Shown here piece by piece: positions 25,321 to 35,369 of a stretch of DNA of 64,000 nucleotides. The stretch spans positions 1,612,001 to 1,676,000 of the forward strand of contig NZ_MAYG01000001.1 of assembly GCF_001684965.1 (NCBI RefSeq), given 5' to 3'. The stretch's first letter is position 1; the number at the start of each line of letters is the position of its first letter. This stretch comes from Chryseobacterium arthrosphaerae. Lineage in GTDB: Bacteria; Bacteroidota; Bacteroidia; Flavobacteriales; Weeksellaceae. Position numbers and translations under genes: made by a program. The notes under the pieces are model-generated. The model was not told the DNA's origin. It did not search any database and saw only the letters and a program-made list of their open reading frames with translations.

Positions 25321-27906
25321 TTAATTTTCAGACTCGTCTCCCTGGAACAGATCTCCGATGATTCCTCCGTCTTCGTCCCCGTCACCGGTGGGTTCAGGAT
25401 CTTCATATACCTCAGGTTCTTCTTCCACAGGTTCAGGAACGGTAATGTTTATCGCTTTCACTTTGAATTTCGTAAACTGGTTTCCGATTGCCTTGATCCC
25501 TTTTACTGCAATAAATTCATCGATATTGATGGTTTCAGGCTCACGTTCTTTGCCTTTATCTTTTGCAAAGATGATTTCTGCTGTAGCATCATTGGCAACA
25601 ATTACATTTTCAATGAATGATTTCGGATGTTCAGACGGCATGAAGGTCTGTACATTCGTGGTATTTTCCAGCAGGAATCTCTTGATAAAGTAAATATCTT
25701 TCTCCCCGTCATAGTAGATACAGGTAATGGGTTGTGAAGGTTTCCATTTTTCCAGTACCAGGTATTCGTCATCAAATCGGTTTCCAAGATCAAAAGACAC
25801 CAGTTTTACTTCACCATTGGTATTAATGGTCAGTATCCTGTCATCTCCTTTGAAGCTTCCCAGCAGGGTACCTCTTGCATCGGCATTCAGTCTTCTCACC
25901 GTATCATCAAACCAGATCTTTCTCGGGGCCAGTGTAGAAACACCTTCTTCTTTCAGATCTACTTTTTTCACAGCATATTTGGTCACCAGGTTACCTTTGG
26001 AATCTCTTCCCTTGATGGCAAGGTCAGAGAAATTCACTTCCATTTTGTTTTTCCGGATTCTCGGATTCGGTTTTAAAAGCACTGTTACGGTTTCCGCTTC
26101 TCCGTTAGGGTTTGCCGAAAAATATAATGTTTCAGAACCTTTTTTGTCTGAAGCCAGCGGATAGTCTGTATTTCTTGTTACTCCTGTTACAGAGAAACGC
26201 TTCATATAATAAGGTCCTTCTCTACCCTCACGGTAGATCATATTGTACACGGTTCTTTTATCATTTTTCTTCCATACGGCAACGTGCAGAATATCTTTTC
26301 CGATAAATGTTTTGGCCTCCACTTTTACCACCTTCATGCTTCCGTCTTTTCTGAACGTAATGATATCGTCAATATCAGAACAGTCAAACAGATACTGGTC
26401 TTTCTTCAGTGAAGTTCCGATGAAACCTTCTTCAAAATTGGCATAGAATTTTTCATTGGCTACAGCTACTTTTGTAGCATCAATGGTATCAAATATTCTC
26501 AGCTCTGTTCTTCTCTGTCTGTCTTTTCCGTATTTCTTCTGGATATTCAGATAATAATCGATCGCATAGGCAATCAGGTTGGCAAGGTGATGTTTCACCT
26601 GTTCTATTTTGCCTTCCAGAGCAGCAATATTTTCTTTAAATTTATCTAAATCGAATCTTGAAATTCTTTTGATTCTGATCTCTGTAAGCCTCAGGATATC
26701 TTCCTCCGTTACCGCTCTTAAAAGGTGGCCCGTATGAGGTTTCAATCCTGCATCAATTGTTTTCAGTACCTCTTCCCAGGTTTTTACCTCTTCAATGTCA
26801 TGGTAGATCCTGTTTTCAATGAAGATTCTTTCCAGTGAGGAAAAATGCCAGCTTTCCTGAAGCTCATGAAGCTCGATCTCAAGTTCTTTTTTCAGCAATG
26901 AAACAGTGTGATCCGTATTCATTTTCAGAATCTCGGAAACATTCATAAACATCGGCTTATCTCCCACGATCACACAGGCGTTCGGGGAAATCGTCACCTG
27001 GCAGTCTGTGAATGCATACAATGCATCAATGGTCTTATCCGGGGAAACATCATTATGAATGTGGATCAGGATCTCAACCTTATCTGAGGTATTATCTTCA
27101 ATCTTTTTGATCTTGATCTTTCCTTTTTCATTAGCCTTTAAGATCGAATCAATAAGATCCGTGGTCGTTTTTGAATACGGAAGCTCTGAAATCACCAGCG
27201 TATGCTTGTCAGTCTGGGTAATTTTGGCCCTTGCCCTTATCTTTCCGCCTCTGTGCCCGTCATTATATTCTGAAACATCCAGATAACCGGCCGTCAGAAA
27301 ATCCGGGAACAGCTCAAACTTCTTACCCTTTAAATAAGCTACGGAGGCATTGATCAGTTCATTGAAATTGTGAGGCATTATCTTGGTAGAAAGTCCTACT
27401 CCAATCCCTTCCACTCCCTGTGCAAGGAGCAAAGGAAATTTTACGGGTAAGTCGATCGGCTCATTATTTCTCCCGTCATAGGATTTTGTCCATTCCGTGG
27501 TTTTTGGGTTGAAGACCACTTCCAGGGCAAACGGTGTGAGCCTGGCTTCAATATATCTTGCCGCAGCAGCAGAGTCTCCCGTGTAGATATTTCCCCAGTT
27601 TCCCTGGGTATCTATGAGGAGTTCTTTCTGCCCGATCTGCACCATGGCATCTGTAATGGAAGCATCCCCGTGCGGGTGATATTTCATCGTATTTCCTACG
27701 ATATTGGCCACCTTATTATAACGGCCGTCTTCCAGTTCCCGCATAGAGTGCATAATTCTTCGCTGAACGGGCTTTAATCCGTCATACACCGAAGGGATAG
27801 CCCTATCCAAAATTACATAGGAAGCATAATCCAGAAACCAGTCTTTATAGAGACCGGAAACTTTCTTCAGGCTTTCTCCCTCATGCGAATATTCTTCTGT
27901 CGTCAT
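25321..27906 (-). CDS. parC: DNA topoisomerase IV subunit A (DNA gyrase/topo IV A family)
   Basis: An 861-residue type IIA topoisomerase subunit that cuts and rejoins DNA during chromosome decatenation. The QRDR region YHPHGDASITDAMVQIGQ (77-93) precedes the catalytic Tyr118 in AAARYIEARL. A long coiled-coil tower and a six-bladed C-terminal domain follow. The acidic tail (PEVYEDPEPTGDGDEDGG) is typical of Bacteroidota. The assignment as ParC instead of GyrA rests on the neighbouring parE, about 580 bases upstream. Confidence 0.92.
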   Translation of the reverse strand: MTTEEYSHEGESLKKVSGLYKDWFLDYASYVILDRAIPSVYDGLKPVQRRIMHSMRELEDGRYNKVANIVGNTMKYHPHGDASITDAMVQIGQKELLIDTQGNWGNIYTGDSAAAARYIEARLTPFALEVVFNPKTTEWTKSYDGRNNEPIDLPVKFPLLLAQGVEGIGVGLSTKIMPHNFNELINASVAYLKGKKFELFPDFLTAGYLDVSEYNDGHRGGKIRARAKITQTDKHTLVISELPYSKTTTDLIDSILKANEKGKIKIKKIEDNTSDKVEILIHIHNDVSPDKTIDALYAFTDCQVTISPNACVIVGDKPMFMNVSEILKMNTDHTVSLLKKELEIELHELQESWHFSSLERIFIENRIYHDIEEVKTWEEVLKTIDAGLKPHTGHLLRAVTEEDILRLTEIRIKRISRFDLDKFKENIAALEGKIEQVKHHLANLIAYAIDYYLNIQKKYGKDRQRRTELRIFDTIDATKVAVANEKFYANFEEGFIGTSLKKDQYLFDCSDIDDIITFRKDGSMKVVKVEAKTFIGKDILHVAVWKKNDKRTVYNMIYREGREGPYYMKRFSVTGVTRNTDYPLASDKKGSETLYFSANPNGEAETVTVLLKPNPRIRKNKMEVNFSDLAIKGRDSKGNLVTKYAVKKVDLKEEGVSTLAPRKIWFDDTVRRLNADARGTLLGSFKGDDRILTINTNGEVKLVSFDLGNRFDDEYLVLEKWKPSQPITCIYYDGEKDIYFIKRFLLENTTNVQTFMPSEHPKSFIENVIVANDATAEIIFAKDKGKEREPETINIDEFIAVKGIKAIGNQFTKFKVKAINITVPEPVEEEPEVYEDPEPTGDGDEDGGIIGDLFQGDESEN

Positions 27907-27914
27907 CTGTTTCT

Positions 27915-28391
27915 TTAATCGTTTTTCTCTTTATTAGCTTTTACTACTTTGTTCAGAGAGATTTTTAAATCGTTTACTTCTTTTCTGGTCAAATAAGAAA
28001 TCTGATATTTCAGCATGGTAGAGCCACTATTCTTACTTGAAACGGTAATGTACAGTCTTTTGATAAAGAACATACTGATTACATCATATTTTATCAGCTT
28101 ATATTTCGGAAATTCATCGTGAAGGGGCTTGCTTAAAAAGGGAATAACATTCCTGTTTTTAAAGTTAAGAGCTTCTCCGTCACTGTCATATTCGAATATC
28201 TGCCGTCCGCTAAGATGAAAAATCACCAGCAGAAAAACGGGAACAATAATCAATAAATAACTTTCATTTCCTAGCGCATTGAATCTGTATTTATTGGCCA
28301 TAAATACCAATATTCCAAATACCACCATCATCAAAAGCAAAGTGCTCAAAGAGTTATAGACTGATGCTTTATTACGGTTACTTAATCTCAT
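27915..28391 (-). CDS. Membrane protein of unknown function between parE and parC
   Basis: A 158-residue protein with two membrane helices (STLLLMMVVFGILVFMA and YLLIIVPVFLLVIFHL) and a cytosolic C-terminal domain (IFEYDSDGEALNFKNRNVIP ... KYKLIKYDVISMFFIKRLYI) that may be PH-like. I do not recognise the family. It ends eight bases before the parC ATG, so all three are probably co-transcribed. Confidence 0.75.
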   Translation of the reverse strand: MRLSNRNKASVYNSLSTLLLMMVVFGILVFMANKYRFNALGNESYLLIIVPVFLLVIFHLSGRQIFEYDSDGEALNFKNRNVIPFLSKPLHDEFPKYKLIKYDVISMFFIKRLYITVSSKNSGSTMLKYQISYLTRKEVNDLKISLNKVVKANKEKND

Positions 28392-28416
28392 TTTTGATTT
28401 TTGGGTTGTAAGTCTT

Positions 28417-28467
28417 TTAAAATTTTCTTACTTCATCCAAAATGTGTTTTTATTGATAATCTGTGTC
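28417..28467 (-). pseudogene. Degenerate tandem copy of the parE 3' end
   Basis: Just after the parE stop, the same frame type reads DTDYQ-stop-KHILDEVRKF, matching the true ParE C-terminus [16 protein letters not shown]. It is a short duplicated tail with an internal stop, not an active gene. Confidence 0.5.
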
Positions 28468-28485
28468 GTTTTCACGACTCTGTTT

Positions 28486-30375
28486 CTATCCGGTTGCTAC
28501 TTCATCCAGTATTTGTTTTTTATCGATATCGCTATCATCTTCCACCACAAGGTTTTCAAGAATAAAGGTCTGCCTGTCCGGAGTATTTTTCCCCATATAG
28601 AATTCCAGGAGCTGATCTATGGTCTGATCTTTTCCAACCACTACAGGCTCCAGACGGATATCTTTACCGATAAAATGCTTGAATTCATCCGGAGAAATCT
28701 CCCCAAGTCCTTTGAATCGGGTAATTTCAGGGTTTTTCCCAAGCTCATTCAGTGCCTTTACTCTTTCCGTTTCTGAATAGCAGTATCTTGTTTCCTTTTT
28801 GTTTCGGACTCTGAATAATGGAGTCTGCAGGATGTAAAGGTGTCCGTTTTTGATCAGATCCGGGAAGAACTGCAGGAAGAATGTAATCATCAGCAGGCGG
28901 ATGTGCATCCCATCTACATCGGCATCGGTAGCAATGATCACCTGGTTGTATCTCAGGTCTTCCAGACTTTCCTCAATATTCAGGGCTGCCTGAAGCAGGT
29001 TGAATTCTTCATTCTCATACACTACCTTCTTGGTAAGTCCGTAGCAGTTCAGCGGTTTACCTTTCAGTGAAAATACAGCCTGTGTTTCCACATCCCTGGA
29101 TTTTGTAATGGATCCGGATGCTGAATCTCCCTCAGTAATGAAGATTTGGGTATCACCCTTTCTTTCTGCTTTCTGATCATTGTAATGCTGTCTGCAGTCA
29201 CGAAGCTTTTTGTTGTGAAGAGAGACCTTCTTGGCTCTTTCCCTTGCCAGTTTCTGGATTCCTGAAAGTTCTTTTCTTTCTCTTTCGGAAATTAAAATCT
29301 TTCTCTGGATGGCTTCTGCAATTTCCGGATTCTTATGCAGGAAATTGTCGAGTTTGCTTTTCAGGAAATCGATGATAAAGGTTCTTACCGTAGGTCCGTT
29401 AGGTCCCATATCGTTAGATCCCAGTTTTGTTTTGGTCTGAGATTCAAAAACAGGTTCCTCAACATTGATGGAAATAGCGGCGATGATCGATTTTCTGATA
29501 TCGGAAGCATCGAAACTTTTATTAAAAAATTCACGAACTGTTTTCACATATGCTTCACGGAATGCATTCAGGTGAGTTCCTCCCTGTGTGGTATTCTGTC
29601 CGTTTACGAATGAAAAATAAGTTTCCGTCTGGGATTTGTCAGAATGGGTAATGGCTACTTCAATATCATCATCTTTCAGGTGAATGATCGGGTACAGAAT
29701 ATCGCTCTCCAGTTCTTCTTCCAAAAGATCCTTCAGACCGTTTTCAGAAAAATAGGTTTCTCCGTTGAAAAGAATTTTCAGTCCCGGATTCAGGTAGGCG
29801 TAATTGCGGAGCATTCTCTCGATATACTCTTTTCTGTATTTGAAATGCAGGAAAATTTCCCCATCCGGAATGAAGGAGATTTCCGTACCGTTTCTGTCAG
29901 AAGTATCTTTCTCTTCAAAGTTTTCTTTGATAAGGCCACGGGAGAATTCCGCAGCTTTCATCTTCCCGTCACGGAAAGAGCGCACCCTGAAATAATCAGA
30001 AAGTGCATTCACTGCTTTGGTACCGACCCCATTCAATCCTACAGATTTTTTGAACGCTTTACTGTCGTACTTACCTCCGGTATTCATTTTGGATACGGCA
30101 TCTACCACTTTCCCCAGCGGTATGCCACGTCCAAAATCACGGATGGTAACTTTACCATCGTCAAGTTTTATTTCGATTCTTTTACCTGCTCTCATCCTGA
30201 ACTCATCAATGGAGTTATCCAGGATTTCTTTAAGCAGAATATAAATACCGTCATCAGCAGATGACCCGTCACCAAGCTTCCCGATGTACATGCCGGGACG
30301 CAGACGGATATGTTCCTGCCAATCGAGGGTTCTGATATTATCTTCTGAATAGGTTGGATTTATTTCTTGTGACAT
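28486..30375 (-). CDS. parE: DNA topoisomerase IV subunit B
   Basis: About 629 residues: a GHKL ATPase ([29 protein letters not shown]), transducer domain and TOPRIM ([20 protein letters not shown]) with the C-terminal DNA-gate region. It supplies ATP hydrolysis for topoisomerase IV. The start [10 protein letters not shown] at 30375 is preferred because promoter-like TATTTTTG (30396-30403) and TATGTTTG (30388-30395) elements make the ATG at 30390 implausible. Confidence 0.92.
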   Translation of the reverse strand: MSQEINPTYSEDNIRTLDWQEHIRLRPGMYIGKLGDGSSADDGIYILLKEILDNSIDEFRMRAGKRIEIKLDDGKVTIRDFGRGIPLGKVVDAVSKMNTGGKYDSKAFKKSVGLNGVGTKAVNALSDYFRVRSFRDGKMKAAEFSRGLIKENFEEKDTSDRNGTEISFIPDGEIFLHFKYRKEYIERMLRNYAYLNPGLKILFNGETYFSENGLKDLLEEELESDILYPIIHLKDDDIEVAITHSDKSQTETYFSFVNGQNTTQGGTHLNAFREAYVKTVREFFNKSFDASDIRKSIIAAISINVEEPVFESQTKTKLGSNDMGPNGPTVRTFIIDFLKSKLDNFLHKNPEIAEAIQRKILISERERKELSGIQKLARERAKKVSLHNKKLRDCRQHYNDQKAERKGDTQIFITEGDSASGSITKSRDVETQAVFSLKGKPLNCYGLTKKVVYENEEFNLLQAALNIEESLEDLRYNQVIIATDADVDGMHIRLLMITFFLQFFPDLIKNGHLYILQTPLFRVRNKKETRYCYSETERVKALNELGKNPEITRFKGLGEISPDEFKHFIGKDIRLEPVVVGKDQTIDQLLEFYMGKNTPDRQTFILENLVVEDDSDIDKKQILDEVATG

Positions 30376-30517
30376 ATATGATTTCAGCAAACATACAAAA
30401 ATACGAAATTGTCTAAAATTATGCGAATTTTTTCACTTTGTTTTTTTTAACATTTCGCACTCAATATTGCAGTATTATCAAACAAATTCTATAATTTAAG
30501 CGATTATTCCATTGAAC

Positions 30518-33445
30518 GTGAAAAAAATAATATTCTTCTGTTTATTTTATTCCCTGTCACTTTCAGTTTCATTATGCACAGCCCAGATCCCCGGAATGGT
30601 ACATTATAGTGAAGCGGATGGTCTCAACAGTTCTTATACCTACCATTTGAGACAGGATCAGAACGGTTTTATCTGGATAGGCAGCGACAATGGACTGTTC
30701 AGGTTTGACGGCAAAGATTTTAAGCAGTATGGTAAAGCAGAGGGATTGAAAAATATTGATATTATATCCTGTGAACCGTTACCCAATAATGAAATTTTTA
30801 TTCTCCCGTTCTTAAATGATTTTGCTTATCTTAAAAACGGGCGGGTGATCAATTTAGATCTTAATGATCATCTGAAAAACCAATTCTCCGGCTCTATTCC
30901 CAAAATCACCCGCAACGGGAACAGGCTCTATCTGTATGGTACACAGAATCCCCGCAATATTTTTATCTACGAAAACGGAAAAGTAAAGAAAACCCCGGTT
31001 CTTTTAGAGTACAAAAACAGGAAGCTTTCAACGTTGCAATACGACTTCAGCACTCAGAATTTATATTTAAATGAATCTGCAACAGGTAAGGTCATCATCT
31101 ACAACCTTATCAGCGGGCAGGAGAAAGAGATCAGAATAGATAAGGGCAACATGATCTGTGAAAAGGGCGATTTTTTTGTATTTCAGGATAAGTTGAAAAT
31201 TACGGTTTATTATCGTTCCGGTCTATATCAGATGAAAAAACTATATTCCTATGATACAAAAGAGTATATCTTCTATGGGGTTATAGACAAAAATAACAAG
31301 CTATGGCTTAATATACAGAACGGAGGGGTGCTGTACTTTAACCAGGCTCTTTCTGAACAGAAAAAAGATCCGGAGCCTCCTGTAAAAATACTAAGTGACC
31401 ATGTCATTAATAATGTCCTGGTGGATAAGGCTGATAATGTCTGGTTTAATTCCCGGAACAGCGGTATCTTTTTTATCAGCAAAGCACTTTTCAGTAACCA
31501 TATCAATTTATCGATAAAAAGCAATACGGAATACATCAAAGCAATTGCAAAGGACAGCGAAAACATTATTCTGGGCCATAACAGATCGTCAGGAGCCATT
31601 ATCGGGAAAAACAGTAAAATACAACCTATCATCCTGGATAAGAACGATAAAGATGAAAACAAATCGGTGTATATTCATGGTAATGTTTCAATTTTCGGAC
31701 TGGCCAGCAAAATTATCATTCATGATATAGCCCAAAACAAAAATACAACCCTGGACTACAGCTTAAAGAACATCGTTCCGTACACCAGTGATTCTGTATT
31801 CTTCTGCACAGCCCACAGCTTGCTGGTATATGATTTACGTACCCGGAAAACCAGTTCCCTTCTGAACGAAAGAGTATACAATGTTCTGCCCTATACAAAG
31901 GATGATCTGTTGGTAGGTTCTTTCAGTGACCTCTATAAGTTCAACATCAAAACCGGAAAAAAGACCTTATTCCTCAAAGGATATTATTTTACAGATCTTA
32001 AAAAATTACGGAACAACCTTTACGTGGGGGCTACCAACCTCAATGGTATCATTATTTTCAATGATAAGGGTATTGTAAAGAAGATTGATAAAAAAGACGG
32101 ACTGATCAACGAACAGATAAAAAAAATAGAAGTAGAAAACAGTAATACCCTCTGGGCAAGCACCAATTCCGGAATATCCAGAATTGAACTTACTGCCAAT
32201 AAACCCCTCATCACCCATCTTACACAGACAGACGGGCTGCCTTCCAATGCTGTTTCAGGCTGTGTCATCAGAAATGATACTATTTTCATAGGTACCTCTA
32301 AAGGACTGGGAATCTTTGCCATAAAAAAATTGCTGGCGCAGGAAAAATCCATTCCGGAAAAAGTGATCATCAATTCCGTAACGATTGAAAATAATGAATA
32401 CTATCAGCCAAACAGGCCTCTTTCCGGGCATTCCAACCACCATGTCATTTTCAACCTCAGTTTTCCTGATTATGCTTCACAGGGGAAGATAAGCTATCAA
32501 TATAAAGTGGAAGGTCTTGATGATACCTGGCAGGTAAGCAGTTCTCCGAAAATCATATTCAATTCTATCCCTCCCGGAAAGTATGTATTCAGGGTCTATG
32601 GGTTAGGATACAACGGAAAACCATCTTATACCTCTTCAGCACTGGCCTTCGAAATCAGGCCCAGGTTCTGGCAGACATGGTGGTTCAGGCTTACTTTGGG
32701 AATCTGTACTGTCATGGCTATTATTACTGTCATCAGTTACCAGCTGCAGAAAAAGCGGAATAAAAAACTGGAAAAAATCTATCATGAAAAGAAGATCGCA
32801 GAACTGGAGCTGCAAGCTATCAAAGCACAGATCAATCCGCATTTCATTTACAATTGTCTGAATTCTATCAAATACCTGCTGTTCAAAGAAGACTATCAGG
32901 AAACGGAAAATTATCTGGACAGCTTTTCCCAATTGATCCGGAAGACCCTGCATTATTCAGAAAAAACCTTTATTCCTGTAGAGGAGGAAGCAGAATACCT
33001 TTCCCTGTATATGAATATGGAAAAACTACGCCAGGACGACCTTTTTGATTATGAAATCCATATTTCTGAAAGTGTTGACAAAAAGTGGGTTATTCCCTCC
33101 TTATTAATCCAGCCCTTCGTGGAGAACGCCATTAAACACGGTATGCCGGACCTGAATGTTGTAAAAGGATTCGTCAAAGTATCTTTTGATCACAGGGATT
33201 CCACGCTTTGTATAACGATTGAAGATAACGGCCCGGGAATCAGGGCTAAAAACCGCTCTGTTGCGGATACCGACTCTTTCGGATTAAAATTATCCCATAA
33301 AAGGATCAAAACCTTCCAACAGCTTTTTGAAACAAACATAGTATTGACAATCAATAATATCAACGAAAAACAAACCTATCCCGGAACCCGGATTAAAATA
33401 TACATAAGCCCTTATGAAAACAAAAATACAGGCCTGCATCATTGA
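30518..33445 (+). CDS. LytS-type sensor histidine kinase with two-component regulator propeller
   Basis: About 975 residues. A signal peptide (IIFFCLFYSLSLSVSLCTAQ) leads into a periplasmic beta-propeller with Reg_prop repeats (DQNGFIWIGSDNGLFRFDGK, NTLWASTNSGISRIEL). A Y_Y_Y domain (YQYKVEGLDDTWQV), one membrane helix, and a LytS/His_kinase core (QINPHFIYNCLNSIKYLL with phospho-His, ENAIKHG, EDNGPGI) follow. The start is GTG at 30518 or TTG at 30512. It overlaps the response regulator by 32 bases, so the two are a pair. The propeller may sense an external ligand or cell-envelope state. Confidence 0.9.
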   Translation: MKKIIFFCLFYSLSLSVSLCTAQIPGMVHYSEADGLNSSYTYHLRQDQNGFIWIGSDNGLFRFDGKDFKQYGKAEGLKNIDIISCEPLPNNEIFILPFLNDFAYLKNGRVINLDLNDHLKNQFSGSIPKITRNGNRLYLYGTQNPRNIFIYENGKVKKTPVLLEYKNRKLSTLQYDFSTQNLYLNESATGKVIIYNLISGQEKEIRIDKGNMICEKGDFFVFQDKLKITVYYRSGLYQMKKLYSYDTKEYIFYGVIDKNNKLWLNIQNGGVLYFNQALSEQKKDPEPPVKILSDHVINNVLVDKADNVWFNSRNSGIFFISKALFSNHINLSIKSNTEYIKAIAKDSENIILGHNRSSGAIIGKNSKIQPIILDKNDKDENKSVYIHGNVSIFGLASKIIIHDIAQNKNTTLDYSLKNIVPYTSDSVFFCTAHSLLVYDLRTRKTSSLLNERVYNVLPYTKDDLLVGSFSDLYKFNIKTGKKTLFLKGYYFTDLKKLRNNLYVGATNLNGIIIFNDKGIVKKIDKKDGLINEQIKKIEVENSNTLWASTNSGISRIELTANKPLITHLTQTDGLPSNAVSGCVIRNDTIFIGTSKGLGIFAIKKLLAQEKSIPEKVIINSVTIENNEYYQPNRPLSGHSNHHVIFNLSFPDYASQGKISYQYKVEGLDDTWQVSSSPKIIFNSIPPGKYVFRVYGLGYNGKPSYTSSALAFEIRPRFWQTWWFRLTLGICTVMAIITVISYQLQKKRNKKLEKIYHEKKIAELELQAIKAQINPHFIYNCLNSIKYLLFKEDYQETENYLDSFSQLIRKTLHYSEKTFIPVEEEAEYLSLYMNMEKLRQDDLFDYEIHISESVDKKWVIPSLLIQPFVENAIKHGMPDLNVVKGFVKVSFDHRDSTLCITIEDNGPGIRAKNRSVADTDSFGLKLSHKRIKTFQQLFETNIVLTINNINEKQTYPGTRIKIYISPYENKNTGLHH

Positions 33446-34142
33446 TGATGAAAAGCATGGCAGAGATTATATTGCATTACTGATCCAAAAGGAATTCCCT
33501 GAATTTGAAATTGTCTTTCAGGCATCCGGTATTGAGGATTCCTACAAAAGTCTTTTAAAAAATACTCCGGATATCATTTTTTTAGATATACAGCTTAAGG
33601 AAGGGACTGCTTTCGATCTCCTGCTGAAGTTTAAAGAGATTCCTTCCCAGATTATTTTTATTACCGCTTATGAAAACTATGCCATCCAGGCGATCAGGAA
33701 CGGGGCAACCGATTATCTTTTAAAGCCGATCAAAAAAATCGATTTTATTTTTGCGGTCAATAAAGCCCTGGAAAATATAAAGAAGGTACAGCCCGTCCAT
33801 AACCCGCTGCAGGATAGCAAAATCATACTTTCTACCCTTCAGGGGTTCAAGGTAATCAATATTGCCGATATTATTCATTGCGAGGCAGATTCAAGCTATA
33901 CTACGTTTTATCTTGTCAATAAAACAAAAATAATGGTATCCAAAACCCTGCACGATTTTGAACGGATTCTTCCCTGCCTTAATTTTTTCAGAATCCATCA
34001 TAAACACCTTATCAATGTGGATCATCTCCAGGAGTATATCAAAGGCAGAGGCGGCCAGGTGGTAATGAGTGACGGCTCTGTTCTGGATGTATCTTTCCGC
34101 AGAAAAAATGATTTCCTGCATAAAATAGGAACTATAGAATAA
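33414..34142 (+). CDS. LytTR family response regulator (REC + LytTR)
   Basis: A 242-residue regulator: receiver domain (ACIIDDE with acidic pocket, phospho-acceptor D58 in DIIFLDIQL, TAYENYA, LLKPIKK) followed by a LytTR DNA-binding domain (INIADIIHCEADSSYTTFYL, FFRIHHKHLINVDHLQEYIK). It is the partner of the overlapping kinase. Target promoters are unknown. Confidence 0.93.
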   Translation: MKTKIQACIIDDEKHGRDYIALLIQKEFPEFEIVFQASGIEDSYKSLLKNTPDIIFLDIQLKEGTAFDLLLKFKEIPSQIIFITAYENYAIQAIRNGATDYLLKPIKKIDFIFAVNKALENIKKVQPVHNPLQDSKIILSTLQGFKVINIADIIHCEADSSYTTFYLVNKTKIMVSKTLHDFERILPCLNFFRIHHKHLINVDHLQEYIKGRGGQVVMSDGSVLDVSFRRKNDFLHKIGTIE

Positions 34143-34224
34143 TATCAATATTCAGTTGTGATATATATAATTGTTTCCAAAACCTTTGGGTTTAGCAGCT
34201 GCTGTCAGAGGGAAAGCCCGGACT

Positions 34225-34770
34225 TTATGCCGGACTGCTTTCTAACCGGCCTATTATCCTCTTCAGCATAGAAGGCACAATCAGCTTATGAAAGGGGCGT
34301 ACCGGAAGGAAGTACAGGATGCCCAGCCAGTTATGAAATTTTACCGTTGTGGAAATGGTCAGTGAATTTTCATTCTTCCCTGCCTTTTGCCTGTCAAATA
34401 AAAGGGAAACCCTGAAATCAAGGTGCTTATCATCTTCCCCGATAACGATTTCGTTATCCGTTTTGCTAAACACTTTGAAAAGCCCGAACTGATCCCCCAC
34501 CTCGCACTTAAAGTTTTGTGGATCCTTTTGACTTCCGATGTCATCACCTGTTTTCAGCCCGAACAGTTTAACTGTTTTATTTCTGAGGGCAAACATTTTC
34601 TTTCCCCACCGGGGTCCGCTGGTAAAGAATGCTTTTCCGACTTCCGTAATATCAATATTCCGGCTGTCCGTAAGCTCACCTTCAAAACTATCTATGTAAT
34701 CAAAATCCTTTTTTCCTGTGAACAGAACAGACTTTTCAGGAAACTCAGTCTTCTTAATTTTCGTTATCAT
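34225..34770 (-). CDS. DUF2867 family protein
   Basis: About 181 residues. The core IDITEVGKAFFTSGPRWGKK, MFALRNKTVKLFGLK and VKFHNWLGILYFLPVRPFHK matches DUF2867, a START-like lipid-binding or hydrophobic-pocket domain of unknown role. The ATG at 34770 is preferred over 34842 because a TACATTTG element lies 27 bases upstream of it. Confidence 0.82.
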   Translation of the reverse strand: MITKIKKTEFPEKSVLFTGKKDFDYIDSFEGELTDSRNIDITEVGKAFFTSGPRWGKKMFALRNKTVKLFGLKTGDDIGSQKDPQNFKCEVGDQFGLFKVFSKTDNEIVIGEDDKHLDFRVSLLFDRQKAGKNENSLTISTTVKFHNWLGILYFLPVRPFHKLIVPSMLKRIIGRLESSPA

Positions 34771-34796
34771 TGGTATTAATTGGCTTGTTTGCCTAA

Positions 34797-34804
34797 CAAA
34801 TGTA
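34797..34804 (-). promoter_or_regulatory. Putative promoter -7 element (TACATTTG) for the DUF2867 gene
   Basis: TAnnTTTG on the minus strand, 27 bases from the chosen ATG. The rest of 34843-35091 is very AT-rich and holds no recognisable gene. Confidence 0.6.
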
Positions 34805-35091
34805 GGGATTTGAAAGCAGATCCAAAAGAAAAAACCAAACAAATGTTTAATTAAATTCTGATTCCAATTTTCATGATAAACAATTCAAATAAAATATAAT
34901 TTATTCTCTTAAATAACTATGGTGAAAATTATATTTAATGTACATTATAAAAGATCATATTCTTTTTAAACTCAATTTTATTTATTAATGTAAAATAAAG
35001 TATTTCAACTATTTAACATAAATAAATAATTCTCACTCATGATGAATTATTTTATATTTTTGGTTTAATAACTATTTATAAAAAAACAAAT

Positions 35092-35301
35092 ATGAAAAAA
35101 ACAATTTTACTAGGCACTTTCTTAATCGCCGGTATCGTAAGTGCATTTCCTTTTAGAACTTCATGTGGTACGGTTGTTCAAGTCAGCCAGACAATTGCTA
35201 ATAACATGTCTTTAGACCAGTTGGCAAACTACCTTGGTGATGTAAATGGTGAAACATGTCCGGGTTCAGGACCGGTTATTGTTAAAATTTATTACCATTA
35301 A
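35092..35301 (+). CDS. Small exported protein (69 residues)
   Basis: A signal peptide (TILLGTFLIAGIVSA) is followed by a ~50-residue mature peptide (FPFRTSCGTVVQVSQTIANN ... LGDVNGETCPGSGPVIVKIY) with two cysteines that could form one disulfide. I do not recognise it beyond the general class of small Chryseobacterium secreted proteins. A TATTTTTG element at 35055-35062 is 29 bases upstream. A terminator separates it from the next gene. Confidence 0.72.
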   Translation: MKKTILLGTFLIAGIVSAFPFRTSCGTVVQVSQTIANNMSLDQLANYLGDVNGETCPGSGPVIVKIYYH

Positions 35302-35322
35302 TAAACAAAAAGTCCATTGATT

Positions 35323-35348
35323 ACCGCCATCAGCCTGGCGGTTTCTTT
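35323..35348 (+). terminator. Intrinsic terminator
   Basis: ACCGCCA and TGGCGGT arms with a six-base loop, followed by TTCTTT, between the small exported protein and the GLPGLI gene. Confidence 0.7.
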
Positions 35349-35369
35349 ATTTAATAAAAGGATTAAAAA

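Noticed and set aside
25321..30375. Calling the pair gyrA/gyrB
   Set aside because: The adjacent A and B subunits, ParE-like length (about 630) without the GyrB insert, and the acidic ParC tail favour topoisomerase IV.
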